From positions 1 through 20,497 of the IMG/VR virus record IMGVR_UViG_3300026124_000014: a DNA stretch of 20,497 bases. One strand, 5' to 3'. The notes under the pieces are model-generated. The model was not told the DNA's origin. It saw only the letters and a program-made list of their open reading frames with translations, and made no database searches. This document shows positions 1 through 6,787 of the stretch, piece after piece. Position 1 is the stretch's first letter. Each line of letters starts with the position of its first letter. The DNA comes from a virus. The position numbers and the translations under genes are program-made.

Positions 1-177
1 TTGTCGCTGCCGCTCAAGGAGGCCATGGAGGAAGTCCACGACAGCAATATGTCGAAGCTCAACGAAGACGGGAGGCCGATCTTCGGGCCGTCTGGGAAGG
101 TGATGAAAGGACGACACTATAGGGCCGCCGATATGACGCGGCTACTACGCTACTACTGCCAATACAGCTATAAATAA
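1..177 (+). CDS. 3' end of an unidentified upstream gene (partial)
   Basis: Frame 1 is open from the first base to a TAA at 175-177, giving the last 58 residues of a protein whose start lies outside the window. The visible part is hydrophilic and ends in a Tyr-rich stretch (LLRYYCQYSYK). I recognise no family. It does not end like a T7-type RNA polymerase. An internal ATG at 25 exists, but the frame is open upstream of it. A T7-promoter-like motif lies inside its last third. The next gene, nrdB, starts 11 bases after the stop, so the two are probably co-transcribed. That it is coding at all is inferred from the open frame and the tight spacing. Confidence 0.5.
   Translation: MSLPLKEAMEEVHDSNMSKLNEDGRPIFGPSGKVMKGRHYRAADMTRLLRYYCQYSYK
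111..124 (+). promoter_or_regulatory. Candidate phage RNA polymerase promoter upstream of nrdB
   Basis: The sequence ACGACACTATAGGG at 111-124 closely resembles the core and start of the T7 promoter (ACGACTCACTATAGGG), with two bases missing in the middle. The same CGACACTATA core recurs in the intergenic region at 2882-2894. It lies inside the end of the upstream gene, about 65 bases before nrdB, so transcription from it would read nrdB and nrdA. No polymerase gene is in view, so its specificity is inferred. Confidence 0.45.
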
Positions 178-188
178 AGGAGAACCCA

Positions 189-1172
189 GTGCTATTTGAG
201 GAGCAGATCAGTCGGAAGCCTGACTTATATCCGTGGACAAAAGAGTTCATTGAGGCTATCTGGTCAGGCTTTTGGACTCCCGATGAGTTTAACTTCCGCA
301 GCGACTACGCTCAGTTCTATAGCGATCTCACCGAGGCCGAGAAAGGACTGATCGTTCGAGACCTTTCGGCAATCGCCCAGATTGAAGTGGCGGTTAAGTC
401 GTTCTGGGGTGATCTCGGAAAGACCTTCCCGCACCCGTCGATCCATGACCTGGGGGCCGCCATGGCCAACTCGGAGGTGATCCACAATCGGGCCTACGAG
501 AAGCTCCTCGATGTGCTGGGCCTCGATGAGGTATTTGAGCAGAATCTTGACGAACCGGCGCTCCGGGGTCGTGTCGAGTACCTGAAGAAGTACACCGAGA
601 AGAACTATTCTGATCAGCGTAAGCAGTTCATCTATTCGATCATTCTGTTCACGCTTTTCGTGGAAAACGTCAGCCTTTTCTCGCAGTTCTACGTCGTGCT
701 GCATCTCAACAAGCACGGGGGATATCTCAAGGATACAGCCCAGCAGGTGCAGTACACCCGCAACGAGGAGATGCTCCACAGCGAAGTCGGGATCGCCCTG
801 ATCCAGACACTCCGCCGCGAGTATCCCGAGATGTTCGATCAGGAGCTGGAGAATCGGATCGTCCATGAGTGCGTCGAGTCTCTTAAAGCCGAGGACAATG
901 TCATCGACTGGATCATCGGGGACTACGACGGCACTGGCACCAGCCTGACTGCCGACCACCTGAAGACTTTCATCCGCCGCCGGATGGTTACCAGCCTAGA
1001 GAGCATCGGTTTCGAGAGTGGGGCAGCGCATATCGACATCGACCCGAAGCTGGCCGATGAGACCTACTGGTTCGATGAAGGCCTCTACGGCTACACCATG
1101 ACCGACTTCTTCCAAAAGACACCCGTCGACTACGCCAAAGGTAAGGGCGTCGACGCCGATGAACTATTCTAA
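189..1172 (+). CDS. nrdB: Ribonucleoside-diphosphate reductase small (beta) subunit, class I
   Basis: This 327-residue protein is the radical-generating beta subunit of class I ribonucleotide reductase. With NrdA it reduces ribonucleoside diphosphates to deoxyribonucleotides for phage DNA synthesis. The metal and radical residues are visible: E66 (aligned with E. coli D84), E96 and H99 in SEVIH, the tyrosyl-radical candidate Y103 in NRAY, E159 in FVEN, and E194/H197 in NEEMLH. The tail VDADELF resembles the C-terminal peptide by which beta subunits dock on alpha. The start is GTG at 189, fixed by AAGGAG at 177-182 six bases upstream. Nine bases separate the stop from nrdA. The order beta then alpha is the reverse of the common bacterial nrdA-nrdB. 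Retention of Tyr argues against the class Ic (Phe) type. Confidence 0.95.
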   Translation: MLFEEQISRKPDLYPWTKEFIEAIWSGFWTPDEFNFRSDYAQFYSDLTEAEKGLIVRDLSAIAQIEVAVKSFWGDLGKTFPHPSIHDLGAAMANSEVIHNRAYEKLLDVLGLDEVFEQNLDEPALRGRVEYLKKYTEKNYSDQRKQFIYSIILFTLFVENVSLFSQFYVVLHLNKHGGYLKDTAQQVQYTRNEEMLHSEVGIALIQTLRREYPEMFDQELENRIVHECVESLKAEDNVIDWIIGDYDGTGTSLTADHLKTFIRRRMVTSLESIGFESGAAHIDIDPKLADETYWFDEGLYGYTMTDFFQKTPVDYAKGKGVDADELF

Positions 1173-1181
1173 GGAGACACA

Positions 1182-2861
1182 ATGGCTTTTGAATGGCTAA
1201 ACGACGACGCCCGAACCTTTCTCGAATCTGGCTACCTACCCGATGGACTTACTGCTGAACAGCGGATTGAAGAGATCGCTCAGGCAGCGGAGACGTACTT
1301 GGACGAGTCTGGTTTTGCTGAGACTTTCTTCGACTACATGAGCCGAGGCTTCTACAGCCTCAGTAGCCCCATTTGGGCCAACTTCGGGAACAAGCGAGGC
1401 TTGCCGATCAGCTGCAATGGCAGCTACATCCCCGACGACATCGGCGGCATCCTTGGCAAGACCGCTGAGGTTGGCGTCGAGACCAAGCATGGAGCGGGCA
1501 CCAGCGGGTACTTCGGGGATATCCGCTCCCGAGGCTCCGCAATCAACACCGGCGGTGACGCTGACGGCCCAATCCACTTCATGAATCTTTTCGAGACCAC
1601 CACCGATGTGGTTTCACAGGGCAACGTGAGACGCGGTTCGTTCGCGGCCTACCTCGACATTGAGCATCCTGACTTCGAAGAATTCCTCCAGGTTCGCGAA
1701 GTAGGCAACCCGATCCAGAACATGAGCATCGGAGCCTGTATCTCGAACGACTTCATGGAACGGGTTATCAACGATGGCCATTCTGCCAAGGCAGGTGACA
1801 TCAAAGCCTCCGAGTCCCAGCCCCTGCAGCGCATGGCGAAGCTCATCCGCAAGCGCAGCGAGAGCGGCTATCCGTACATCTTCTTTACAGACAACGTGAA
1901 CAACAACCGCCCTAAAGCGCTCAAGGATCAAGACCGCCGGATCCACGCCAGCAACCTGTGCAGCGAGATCTGCTTGCCCTCAAGCGAGGACGAGTCATTC
2001 GTTTGCAACTTGGCATCCATGAACTGCGCTACCTATGAGGAGTGGCAGCATACCGACGCTGTGGAGGTTCTGACTCGGTTCCTCGATGCGGTCATGACCG
2101 AGTACATCGAGAAGACCTCAGAGATCGACCACATGGAAGCCCCGTGTAACTTTGCGACCCGGTGGCGAGCCATTGGTATCGGACAGCTTGGATGGCACAC
2201 CTATCTGCAGAGCAAGGGCATCCCGTTTGAGTCATTTGACGCTCATGCCAAGGCCGCTCAGATCTCGAAGTTTATCGACGAGCATTCGCTCAAGATGTCC
2301 AAGGAAATGGCCCTCAAGTACGGCGAACCGGAAGGACTCAAGGGCTACGGGGTTCGGAACTTGACCCGCACTGCTATCGCTCCGACGACCAGCAGCAGTT
2401 TTATCCTCGGGCAGGTAAGCCCCAGCATCGAGCCGCTCCGCTCTAATTACTTCGTCAAGGATCTGGCCAAGGGGCAGTTTACGTTCAAAAACCCGCACCT
2501 TAAGGAAGTTCTGGCGGAGCATGGCCGGGACGACCGGGAAACTTGGGAATCTATCCTGACCCGTGGCGGCTCGGTTCAGCACCTTGACTTTCTCACGGAT
2601 GATGAGCGGGCCGTGTTCAAGACTTTCGACGAGATCACTCCGTTGTCGATCATTCAGCAGGCCTCTGTTCGCCAGCACTACATCGACCAGAGCCAGAGCT
2701 TGAACCTTCTGATTCCGCCGGACACCCCAGCAAAAGAGATCAACTCACTGATCATCGAAGCGTGGAGGCTGGGCATCAAGACCCTGTACTACCAGCGGTC
2801 TTCCAACCCGTCTCAGGAGCTTGTCAGGGACATCATGAACTGCAGCGCATGTGAAGCGTAA
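1182..2861 (+). CDS. nrdA: Ribonucleoside-diphosphate reductase large (alpha) subunit, compact form
   Basis: This 559-residue catalytic subunit carries the full set of class I alpha residues: C78 (ISCNG) and C275 (FVCNL) as the redox pair, N258/C260/E262 in NLCSEI as the active site, Y536-Y537 (TLYYQ) for radical transfer, and a C-terminal C554-x2-C557 that would be re-reduced by thioredoxin or glutaredoxin. It is about 200 residues shorter than E. coli NrdA. The conserved barrel begins almost at once (SRGFYSLSSPIWANFG, residues 54-69), so there is no N-terminal ATP-cone and no overall activity switch is expected. The ATG follows AAGGAGACACA. It forms an operon with nrdB. A hairpin and a candidate promoter follow, which suggests the transcription unit is re-fed downstream. 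Confidence 0.95.
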   Translation: MAFEWLNDDARTFLESGYLPDGLTAEQRIEEIAQAAETYLDESGFAETFFDYMSRGFYSLSSPIWANFGNKRGLPISCNGSYIPDDIGGILGKTAEVGVETKHGAGTSGYFGDIRSRGSAINTGGDADGPIHFMNLFETTTDVVSQGNVRRGSFAAYLDIEHPDFEEFLQVREVGNPIQNMSIGACISNDFMERVINDGHSAKAGDIKASESQPLQRMAKLIRKRSESGYPYIFFTDNVNNNRPKALKDQDRRIHASNLCSEICLPSSEDESFVCNLASMNCATYEEWQHTDAVEVLTRFLDAVMTEYIEKTSEIDHMEAPCNFATRWRAIGIGQLGWHTYLQSKGIPFESFDAHAKAAQISKFIDEHSLKMSKEMALKYGEPEGLKGYGVRNLTRTAIAPTTSSSFILGQVSPSIEPLRSNYFVKDLAKGQFTFKNPHLKEVLAEHGRDDRETWESILTRGGSVQHLDFLTDDERAVFKTFDEITPLSIIQQASVRQHYIDQSQSLNLLIPPDTPAKEINSLIIEAWRLGIKTLYYQRSSNPSQELVRDIMNCSACEA

Positions 2862-2881
2862 ACAGTAACTTACGCTAACCC

Positions 2882-2894
2882 CGACACTATATGG
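2882..2894 (+). promoter_or_regulatory. Candidate phage promoter before the structural genes
   Basis: CGACACTATATGG at 2882-2894 shares the 10-base core CGACACTATA with the site at 112-124 and resembles the T7 promoter. It sits in the only sizeable gap (83 bases) between nrdA and the morphogenesis genes, where a late promoter would be expected. Downstream transcripts would begin with a hairpin (2907-2933). Support is two matching sites plus position. Confidence 0.45.
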
Positions 2895-2906
2895 ACATAT
2901 AAACAG

Positions 2907-2933
2907 TAGGCCCAGGGGCAGTCCTTGGGCCTA
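2907..2933 (+). other. Intergenic hairpin (transcript 5' stem or processing site)
   Basis: TAGGCCCA at 2907-2914 pairs perfectly with TGGGCCTA at 2926-2933 around an 11-base loop that can add a short AGG/CCT pairing. No T-run follows, so it does not look like an intrinsic terminator. It lies between the candidate promoter and the ribosome binding site (GAGGT, 2936-2940) of the next gene. It could be a 5' stabilising stem, as in the T7 gene 10 leader, or an RNase III site; both are inference. Confidence 0.45.
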
Positions 2934-2944
2934 TAGAGGTACTC

Positions 2945-3142
2945 ATGTCTGAAACAAAGATCCCCATGCTCCACCGCCAGCAGGTTGAAGCCCTAGACGC
3001 GCTCTATCCTGAGCAGTCCGCAGAGATGGACTGGTCGGATCGAGAGGTTTGGTTCAAGGCTGGCCAGCGGAGCGTCATTCGGTTCCTGTGGAAGCAGATC
3101 CAGATTCAGGAAGAAAACATTCTCGATATCGATAAGAGGTGA
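2945..3142 (+). CDS. Small hypothetical protein, T7-like late cluster
   Basis: A 65-residue acidic/amphipathic protein with no signal peptide or membrane segment; Trp residues are spread through it (MDWSDREVWFKAG, then FLWKQ). The ATG follows AGAGGT at a normal distance. Its stop overlaps the region holding the ribosome binding site of the next gene. By position it corresponds to the small proteins found before the T7 portal gene, some of which are minor virion components, but no family is recognised. The role is unknown. Confidence 0.75.
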   Translation: MSETKIPMLHRQQVEALDALYPEQSAEMDWSDREVWFKAGQRSVIRFLWKQIQIQEENILDIDKR

Positions 3143-3147
3143 AAGCC

Positions 3148-3399
3148 ATGTGCAACTCTCCATCGCCACCGCCGCCGCCGGAGCCGTCTGCCAAGCCAGC
3201 GCCGCCGCCTGCGAAAGAACCCCAGACCCCCGCCAAAGCGGCACCTAGAGGTGGTTCTGACAGCAGCACGGTGGATTCTTCAGACAGTCGCAGTCAGAAG
3301 CAGCGGGGTCGGGATCGCCAGTCGACAGGTACGAGCCGTCTACGGATTCAGTTCAACGCTCCGAGTTCTTCGGGTTCTGGCCTTCGCATCCCCGGCTAA
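3148..3399 (+). CDS. Proline-rich small protein, gp7.3-like (tail assembly candidate)
   Basis: An 83-residue low-complexity protein starting MCNSPSPPPPPEPSAKP, with a Pro/Ala-rich first half, a Ser/Arg/Gln-rich middle, and a C-terminus with the pattern SRLRI...SSSGSGLRI. T7 gp7.3, which also lies just before the portal gene, is a small low-complexity protein ending in a comparable pattern (SLSV...SSGGGINI). gp7.3 is a minor virion protein linked to tail assembly and adsorption. I chose ATG 3148 because GAGGTG at 3136-3141 is well placed for it; an in-frame GTG at 3139 lies inside that site. Homology is inferred from position, size and tail motif only. Confidence 0.7.
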   Translation: MCNSPSPPPPPEPSAKPAPPPAKEPQTPAKAAPRGGSDSSTVDSSDSRSQKQRGRDRQSTGTSRLRIQFNAPSSSGSGLRIPG

Positions 3400-3411
3400 A
3401 CGAGGTAACTA

Positions 3412-4956
3412 ATGGAGAAGACGGCAAAAGAGCGTTTCGCTCAACTCGAAGCCGACCGGCAGCCTTATCTTGACCGGGCTCGAGAAGCTTCCAAACTGAC
3501 AATTCCATCGCTCCTGCCGCCTGAAGAGACCACGCCAAGCTCAAACCTCTATCAGCCTTATCAGAGTATCGGGTCACGTGGAGTCAACAACTTGGCGTCG
3601 AAACTGCTGCTTGCTCTGATGCCGCCGAATTCGAGCTTCTTCACGCTCACCATGAACGAGTACGAGCTTCAGGAAGAGGCGGGATCAGAAGACGAATACA
3701 TCGACATCAAAGAGCAGGTCAAAGAGGCTTTCTCTCGGATCGAGCGTGTCGTCATGGAGGATATCAACAACTCGGCAGACCGAGTGACTATGTTCGAAGC
3801 TTTGAAGCATCTGGTAGTGGCTGGCAATGGACTTCTGTATGTCGCCAAAGAAGGCACCCGCTTTTTCGCCCTGCCTCATTTTGTGTGCCAGCGAGATCCT
3901 TCAGGAAACCTAACCGAGATCGTCATCAAAGAAGAGATGACTCGGGATGCGTTGCCAGAAGACGTTGAGACTGAGATTGCGGATAAGCTCGATGAGCAAG
4001 GAGCCAAAAAGGTCTCCGTCTTCACCTGGGTGCGTCGTGAAGACGACAAGATGAAAAGCCATCAGGAAGTCATGGGCGTCAAGGTCGATGGCACTGAGGC
4101 TGAGTACCCGGTAGAACGGTCTCCCTATATCGCACTCCGCCTCAACAAAATCGATGGTGAGAGCTATGGGCGCAGCTACATCGAAGAGTACATCGGCGAC
4201 CTTCACTCCCTAGAAATCCTGTCAGAAGCTATCGTCAAAGGCTCCGCAGCGGCGGCCAAGGTGTTGTTCCTTGTGAACCCTAACGGCACCACTCGGCAGC
4301 GGACACTGGCTGAGAAAGAGTCAGGCGCTATCGCTGAGGGCGACGCCAACGACGTTAGTGTTCTCCAGATGGAGAAGTACAACGACTTCCGAGTCGCTCA
4401 GGACAGTATTGTGAAGATCGAGGAGCGACTGAGTTTCGCGATGCTTCTCAACACAGCGATCCAGCGGAACGCCGAGCGAGTGACAGCCGCCGAAATCCGG
4501 TACATGGCCCAAGAACTTGAGGACGCTTTGGGTGGTATCTACTCCATCCTTTCTCAGGAGTTTCAGGAGCCTTACGTTCTTCGGAAGATGAAGATCCTCG
4601 AAACTCAAGGAAAGATGCCGAAGCTCCCCAGAGACAAGGTCAATGTGACTATCACGACCGGCATCCAAGCGCTTGGCAAAGGGCATGATCGGAACAAGCT
4701 GATCGAGTTCTTGAGTACCCTTGGCGAGACTTTAGGCGCGGAACAGATCATGCAGTACGTCGACATTCGCAACTTCATTGCTCGCCTGGCCGCGTCCGAC
4801 GGCATCGATACGAAGGGCTTGATCAAGTCTGAAGAGCAGATCCAACAAGAGCAGCAGCAGGCCCAGATGCAGCAGATGACTGACAGCTTGGGGCCAGAAG
4901 CCATGAAGATGATGCAGCAGCAGATGGATCAACAGAACGGGCAGGGCGGCCAGTAA
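3412..4956 (+). CDS. Portal (head-tail connector) protein, T7 gp8-like
   Basis: This 514-residue protein (T7 gp8 is 536) forms the dodecameric portal through which DNA is packaged and ejected, and on which the gp11/gp12 tail is built. The conserved N-terminal region reads LYQPYQSIGSRGVNNLASKL (about residues 46-65), then LLALMPPNSSFF. A second family-typical stretch is GESYGRSYIEEYIGDLHSLE (about 249-268). Another is QRNAERVTAAEIRYMAQELE (about 351-370). The last 40 residues are Gln/Met-rich and probably disordered. The ATG at 3412 follows GAGG at 3401-3404. Scaffold follows after 33 bases, as in T7. Confidence 0.95.
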   Translation: MEKTAKERFAQLEADRQPYLDRAREASKLTIPSLLPPEETTPSSNLYQPYQSIGSRGVNNLASKLLLALMPPNSSFFTLTMNEYELQEEAGSEDEYIDIKEQVKEAFSRIERVVMEDINNSADRVTMFEALKHLVVAGNGLLYVAKEGTRFFALPHFVCQRDPSGNLTEIVIKEEMTRDALPEDVETEIADKLDEQGAKKVSVFTWVRREDDKMKSHQEVMGVKVDGTEAEYPVERSPYIALRLNKIDGESYGRSYIEEYIGDLHSLEILSEAIVKGSAAAAKVLFLVNPNGTTRQRTLAEKESGAIAEGDANDVSVLQMEKYNDFRVAQDSIVKIEERLSFAMLLNTAIQRNAERVTAAEIRYMAQELEDALGGIYSILSQEFQEPYVLRKMKILETQGKMPKLPRDKVNVTITTGIQALGKGHDRNKLIEFLSTLGETLGAEQIMQYVDIRNFIARLAASDGIDTKGLIKSEEQIQQEQQQAQMQQMTDSLGPEAMKMMQQQMDQQNGQGGQ

Positions 4957-4989
4957 GCGTCGCCCGTACCCACAACTCAAGGAGACACA

Positions 4990-5808
4990 ATGGCTGAAAA
5001 CAACAGCGTTCAGATGGACTCTGGATCCACCGGGACTGTTCCCCCGGAATCCCAGCAGCCCGGCACTCAGCAGGACAATGAGGGCAACCAGCGGCCCGAG
5101 TGGCTTCCCGAGAAGTTCAGCACTCCGGCTGAGATGGCCAAGGCTTACTCCGAGCTTGAAGCTAAGTTAGGGCAGAATCAGAGCCAGCCTGACGAGAGCG
5201 ATCAGAATACTGAACCGAGTTCCTCGGATAGCTCTTCAGAGAATGAAACAGGCAATGAAGGCCCGTACTATTCGGAAGCGATTGATTCCGCGTTGAACAA
5301 TGCCGGTGTTGATCCATCGGAAGTTCAGAAAGAATTCGCTGAAAACCAGCAGCTTGGCGACGAAACCTACAGTAAGCTTGAGCAGGCTGGCTATCCCCGA
5401 GAGATGGTAGATGCCTACATCAAGGGGCTGCAGGCAGATGCACAGGCAAACGCCAACAGTCATGCCCAGGAGATCATGAGCGAGGTCGGTGGTAAGGAGA
5501 CCTACAACGAGATCACTCAGTGGGCCGCAAACAACCTGTCGGCACAGGAAGTGGAAGACTTCAACAAGGCCGTCGAGAGCGGCACAGAGGCAGCCAAGTG
5601 GGCAGTCCGTGGCCTGTACTCTCGCTACCGTAGTTCCGAGGGTGTTGAGCCCTCCCGTTCTCTCAGCGGAAGCACTAGCTCCACTCCAACTGACACGTTC
5701 ACATCAACCCAGCAGGTTGTCGAAGCGATGAAGGATTCTCGGTATCAGAACGATCCGGGCTTCCGTAAGCAGATTCAGGACAAGCTGCAGCGTTCCAACG
5801 TCTTCTAG
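4990..5808 (+). CDS. Capsid assembly scaffolding protein, T7 gp9-like
   Basis: This 272-residue acidic protein sits between portal and capsid, the place of T7 gene 9 (307 residues). It would line the procapsid interior, guide capsid polymerisation, and leave before DNA packaging. Residues 1-30 and 55-85 are Ser/Gln/Glu/Asn-rich and look disordered. Between them is RPEWLPEKFSTPAEMAKAYS, a typical element of podovirus scaffolds. The C-terminal region (QVVEAMKDSRYQNDPGFRKQ and onward) is helical and charged, as expected for the capsid-binding end. The ATG follows AAGGAGACACA, the same leader as nrdA. Confidence 0.9.
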   Translation: MAENNSVQMDSGSTGTVPPESQQPGTQQDNEGNQRPEWLPEKFSTPAEMAKAYSELEAKLGQNQSQPDESDQNTEPSSSDSSSENETGNEGPYYSEAIDSALNNAGVDPSEVQKEFAENQQLGDETYSKLEQAGYPREMVDAYIKGLQADAQANANSHAQEIMSEVGGKETYNEITQWAANNLSAQEVEDFNKAVESGTEAAKWAVRGLYSRYRSSEGVEPSRSLSGSTSSTPTDTFTSTQQVVEAMKDSRYQNDPGFRKQIQDKLQRSNVF

Positions 5809-5817
5809 GAGGCACCC

Positions 5818-6036
5818 ATGGAATTCATTAACGAGGAAGTCCTCGTCGGCATTCTTCTGGCCTTGCTCGGTACTAAAGCTGCTGCCATGGCCATCGTGAA
5901 CACGACGGACACCCCCAAGGACGACAATATCGCCGGAAAGGTCTACAAGGTCGTCGAGGTTATCGCCGGTATCGTCGCTCCTGAGCGGGCGAAGCAGTTT
6001 GCCGGTGAACTGGACAAGGTGAAAGAAGACAAGTGA
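5818..6036 (+). CDS. Small membrane protein, holin candidate
   Basis: A 72-residue protein with a hydrophobic N-terminal segment (VLVGILLALLGTKAAAMAIV, about residues 8-27), a short polar turn, a second moderately hydrophobic stretch (VYKVVEVIAGIVAP, about 42-55) and a charged tail ending in KEDK. This hydrophobic-charged layout, and its position directly before a spanin pair, suggest a holin that would permeabilise the inner membrane to start lysis. The ATG has a strong AGGAGG site. Its stop overlaps the GTG start of the next gene (GTGA). No endolysin is in the window. A minor structural role is the alternative. Confidence 0.5.
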   Translation: MEFINEEVLVGILLALLGTKAAAMAIVNTTDTPKDDNIAGKVYKVVEVIAGIVAPERAKQFAGELDKVKEDK

Positions 6037-6266
6037 GCTTCCTGAAGACCTTTCTCGCTCAGGCTATAGGCCCAATCGCCAACATCTTGTTCAAGATCTG
6101 GAATCGAAGCCAAGCCAAGCAGGAGGGCAAAGATGAAGCCTATGCCGAGCAGAACGAACAGCAGCTTCGGGACTCCCGTGAAGAAAAGGAAATTGGGGAG
6201 CGCATTCGCCGGGCTGATGATGATCAGCTTAATCGCTGGATGCGCCACCCAGACGAACGTCAGTGA
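6033..6266 (+). CDS. Rz: Putative inner-membrane spanin (Rz-like)
   Basis: A 77-residue protein with a hydrophobic N-terminal segment (FLAQAIGPIANILFKIW, about residues 7-23) followed by a highly charged region rich in Glu, Arg, Gln and Asp that should form a helix or coiled coil. That is the plan of an i-spanin: anchored in the inner membrane, with a periplasmic coiled coil that binds the o-spanin to fuse inner and outer membranes in the last step of lysis. The GTG start at 6033 overlaps the preceding stop, so translation is probably coupled. The Rz1 gene starts inside it in another frame, the classic nested arrangement. Confidence 0.65.
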   Translation: MSFLKTFLAQAIGPIANILFKIWNRSQAKQEGKDEAYAEQNEQQLRDSREEKEIGERIRRADDDQLNRWMRHPDERQ

Positions 6267-6399
6267 GTCCTGCCCAGTATGGGTCGAGGATAATACGTTC
6301 TATCCCTCCGAGGAGGTCATCTCGGTTATGGATCGGGGAGAAAGAGAACAAGTCGCCCAGATCAATCAAGAAATCGAGACCTTCTGTAATACCGAATAA
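6133..6399 (+). CDS. Rz1: Putative outer-membrane lipoprotein spanin (Rz1-like)
   Basis: An 88-residue protein with a basic n-region (KKRK, residues 17-20), a hydrophobic core and a clear lipobox LIAGC with the lipidated Cys at 37, leaving a mature lipoprotein of about 52 residues. It begins inside Rz in the +1 frame and runs 133 bases past it. AGGAGG at 6121-6126, six bases before ATG 6133, fixes the start even though it lies inside Rz coding sequence. Two further Cys residues (43 and 85) could form a disulphide; o-spanins of other phages are often disulphide-linked. Unlike lambda Rz1 it is not Pro-rich. Confidence 0.75.
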   Translation: MKPMPSRTNSSFGTPVKKRKLGSAFAGLMMISLIAGCATQTNVSESCPVWVEDNTFYPSEEVISVMDRGEREQVAQINQEIETFCNTE

Positions 6400-6422
6400 T
6401 GCCGACACGCCTCTGGTTCAAG

Positions 6423-6702
6423 CGCAAATCGTGATCCGGTAACGGATATCGCCTTGGGGACGCCCGAGGAGTCGGCTACTTTCTTCCCCCTACTGCTTAC
6501 GGGCAGTAGATAGGTTTGCGGCCTACCTTTGAAAAGACCGCTTTCCATCACACTCAGGCTCTTTGAGGTCTGGCCGTTACCAGCATAGCAAAAACGTGCG
6601 ACAGAGCCTGAGTGTGGTGGCTTGTCTCCACCCCTTTTAAGGGGGCAGACAGCCTGCAACCCCAGAACGTCCCACGAAGGACGCTGAGGCCCGCTGCGGC
6701 GG
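6423..6702 (+). ncRNA. Candidate structured RNA upstream of the capsid gene
   Basis: The 388 bases between Rz1 and the capsid gene hold no convincing gene but many helices. CGCAAATC (6423-6430) pairs with GGTTTGCG (6513-6520), one G-U, and encloses three hairpins: ATCCG/CGGAT with a GTAA tetraloop (6434-6447), CCTTGGG/CCCGAGG with loop GACG (6452-6469), and CTACTGC/GCAGTAG (6490-6509). An 18-bp stem follows (6545-6562 with 6603-6620, one G-U), with CTGG/CCAG in its loop. Further hairpins are TGTCT/AGACA with CCCC/GGGG (6623-6651), CGTCC/GGACG (6668-6683), and CCGC/GCGG (6691-6702). No group I or group II core motif, tRNA or hammerhead is visible. Function is unknown: leader, processing site or stand-alone RNA. 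Confidence 0.5.
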
Positions 6703-6787
6703 ACAACCTTGTGCGGACAACGTGTTGAGTCTGACGGGATAGGGCAACCAATACCGTGAATCTCAAACACAATAGGGGAAACCCACA

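Noticed and set aside
264-959. Minus-strand ORF of 231 residues opposite nrdB
   Set aside because: nrdB carries every catalytic residue on the + strand; the antisense frame has no signature and no ribosome binding site.
6408-6440. tRNA T-arm-like string (ggttcaagc)
   Set aside because: No matching acceptor, anticodon or D-arm pairing could be formed around it.
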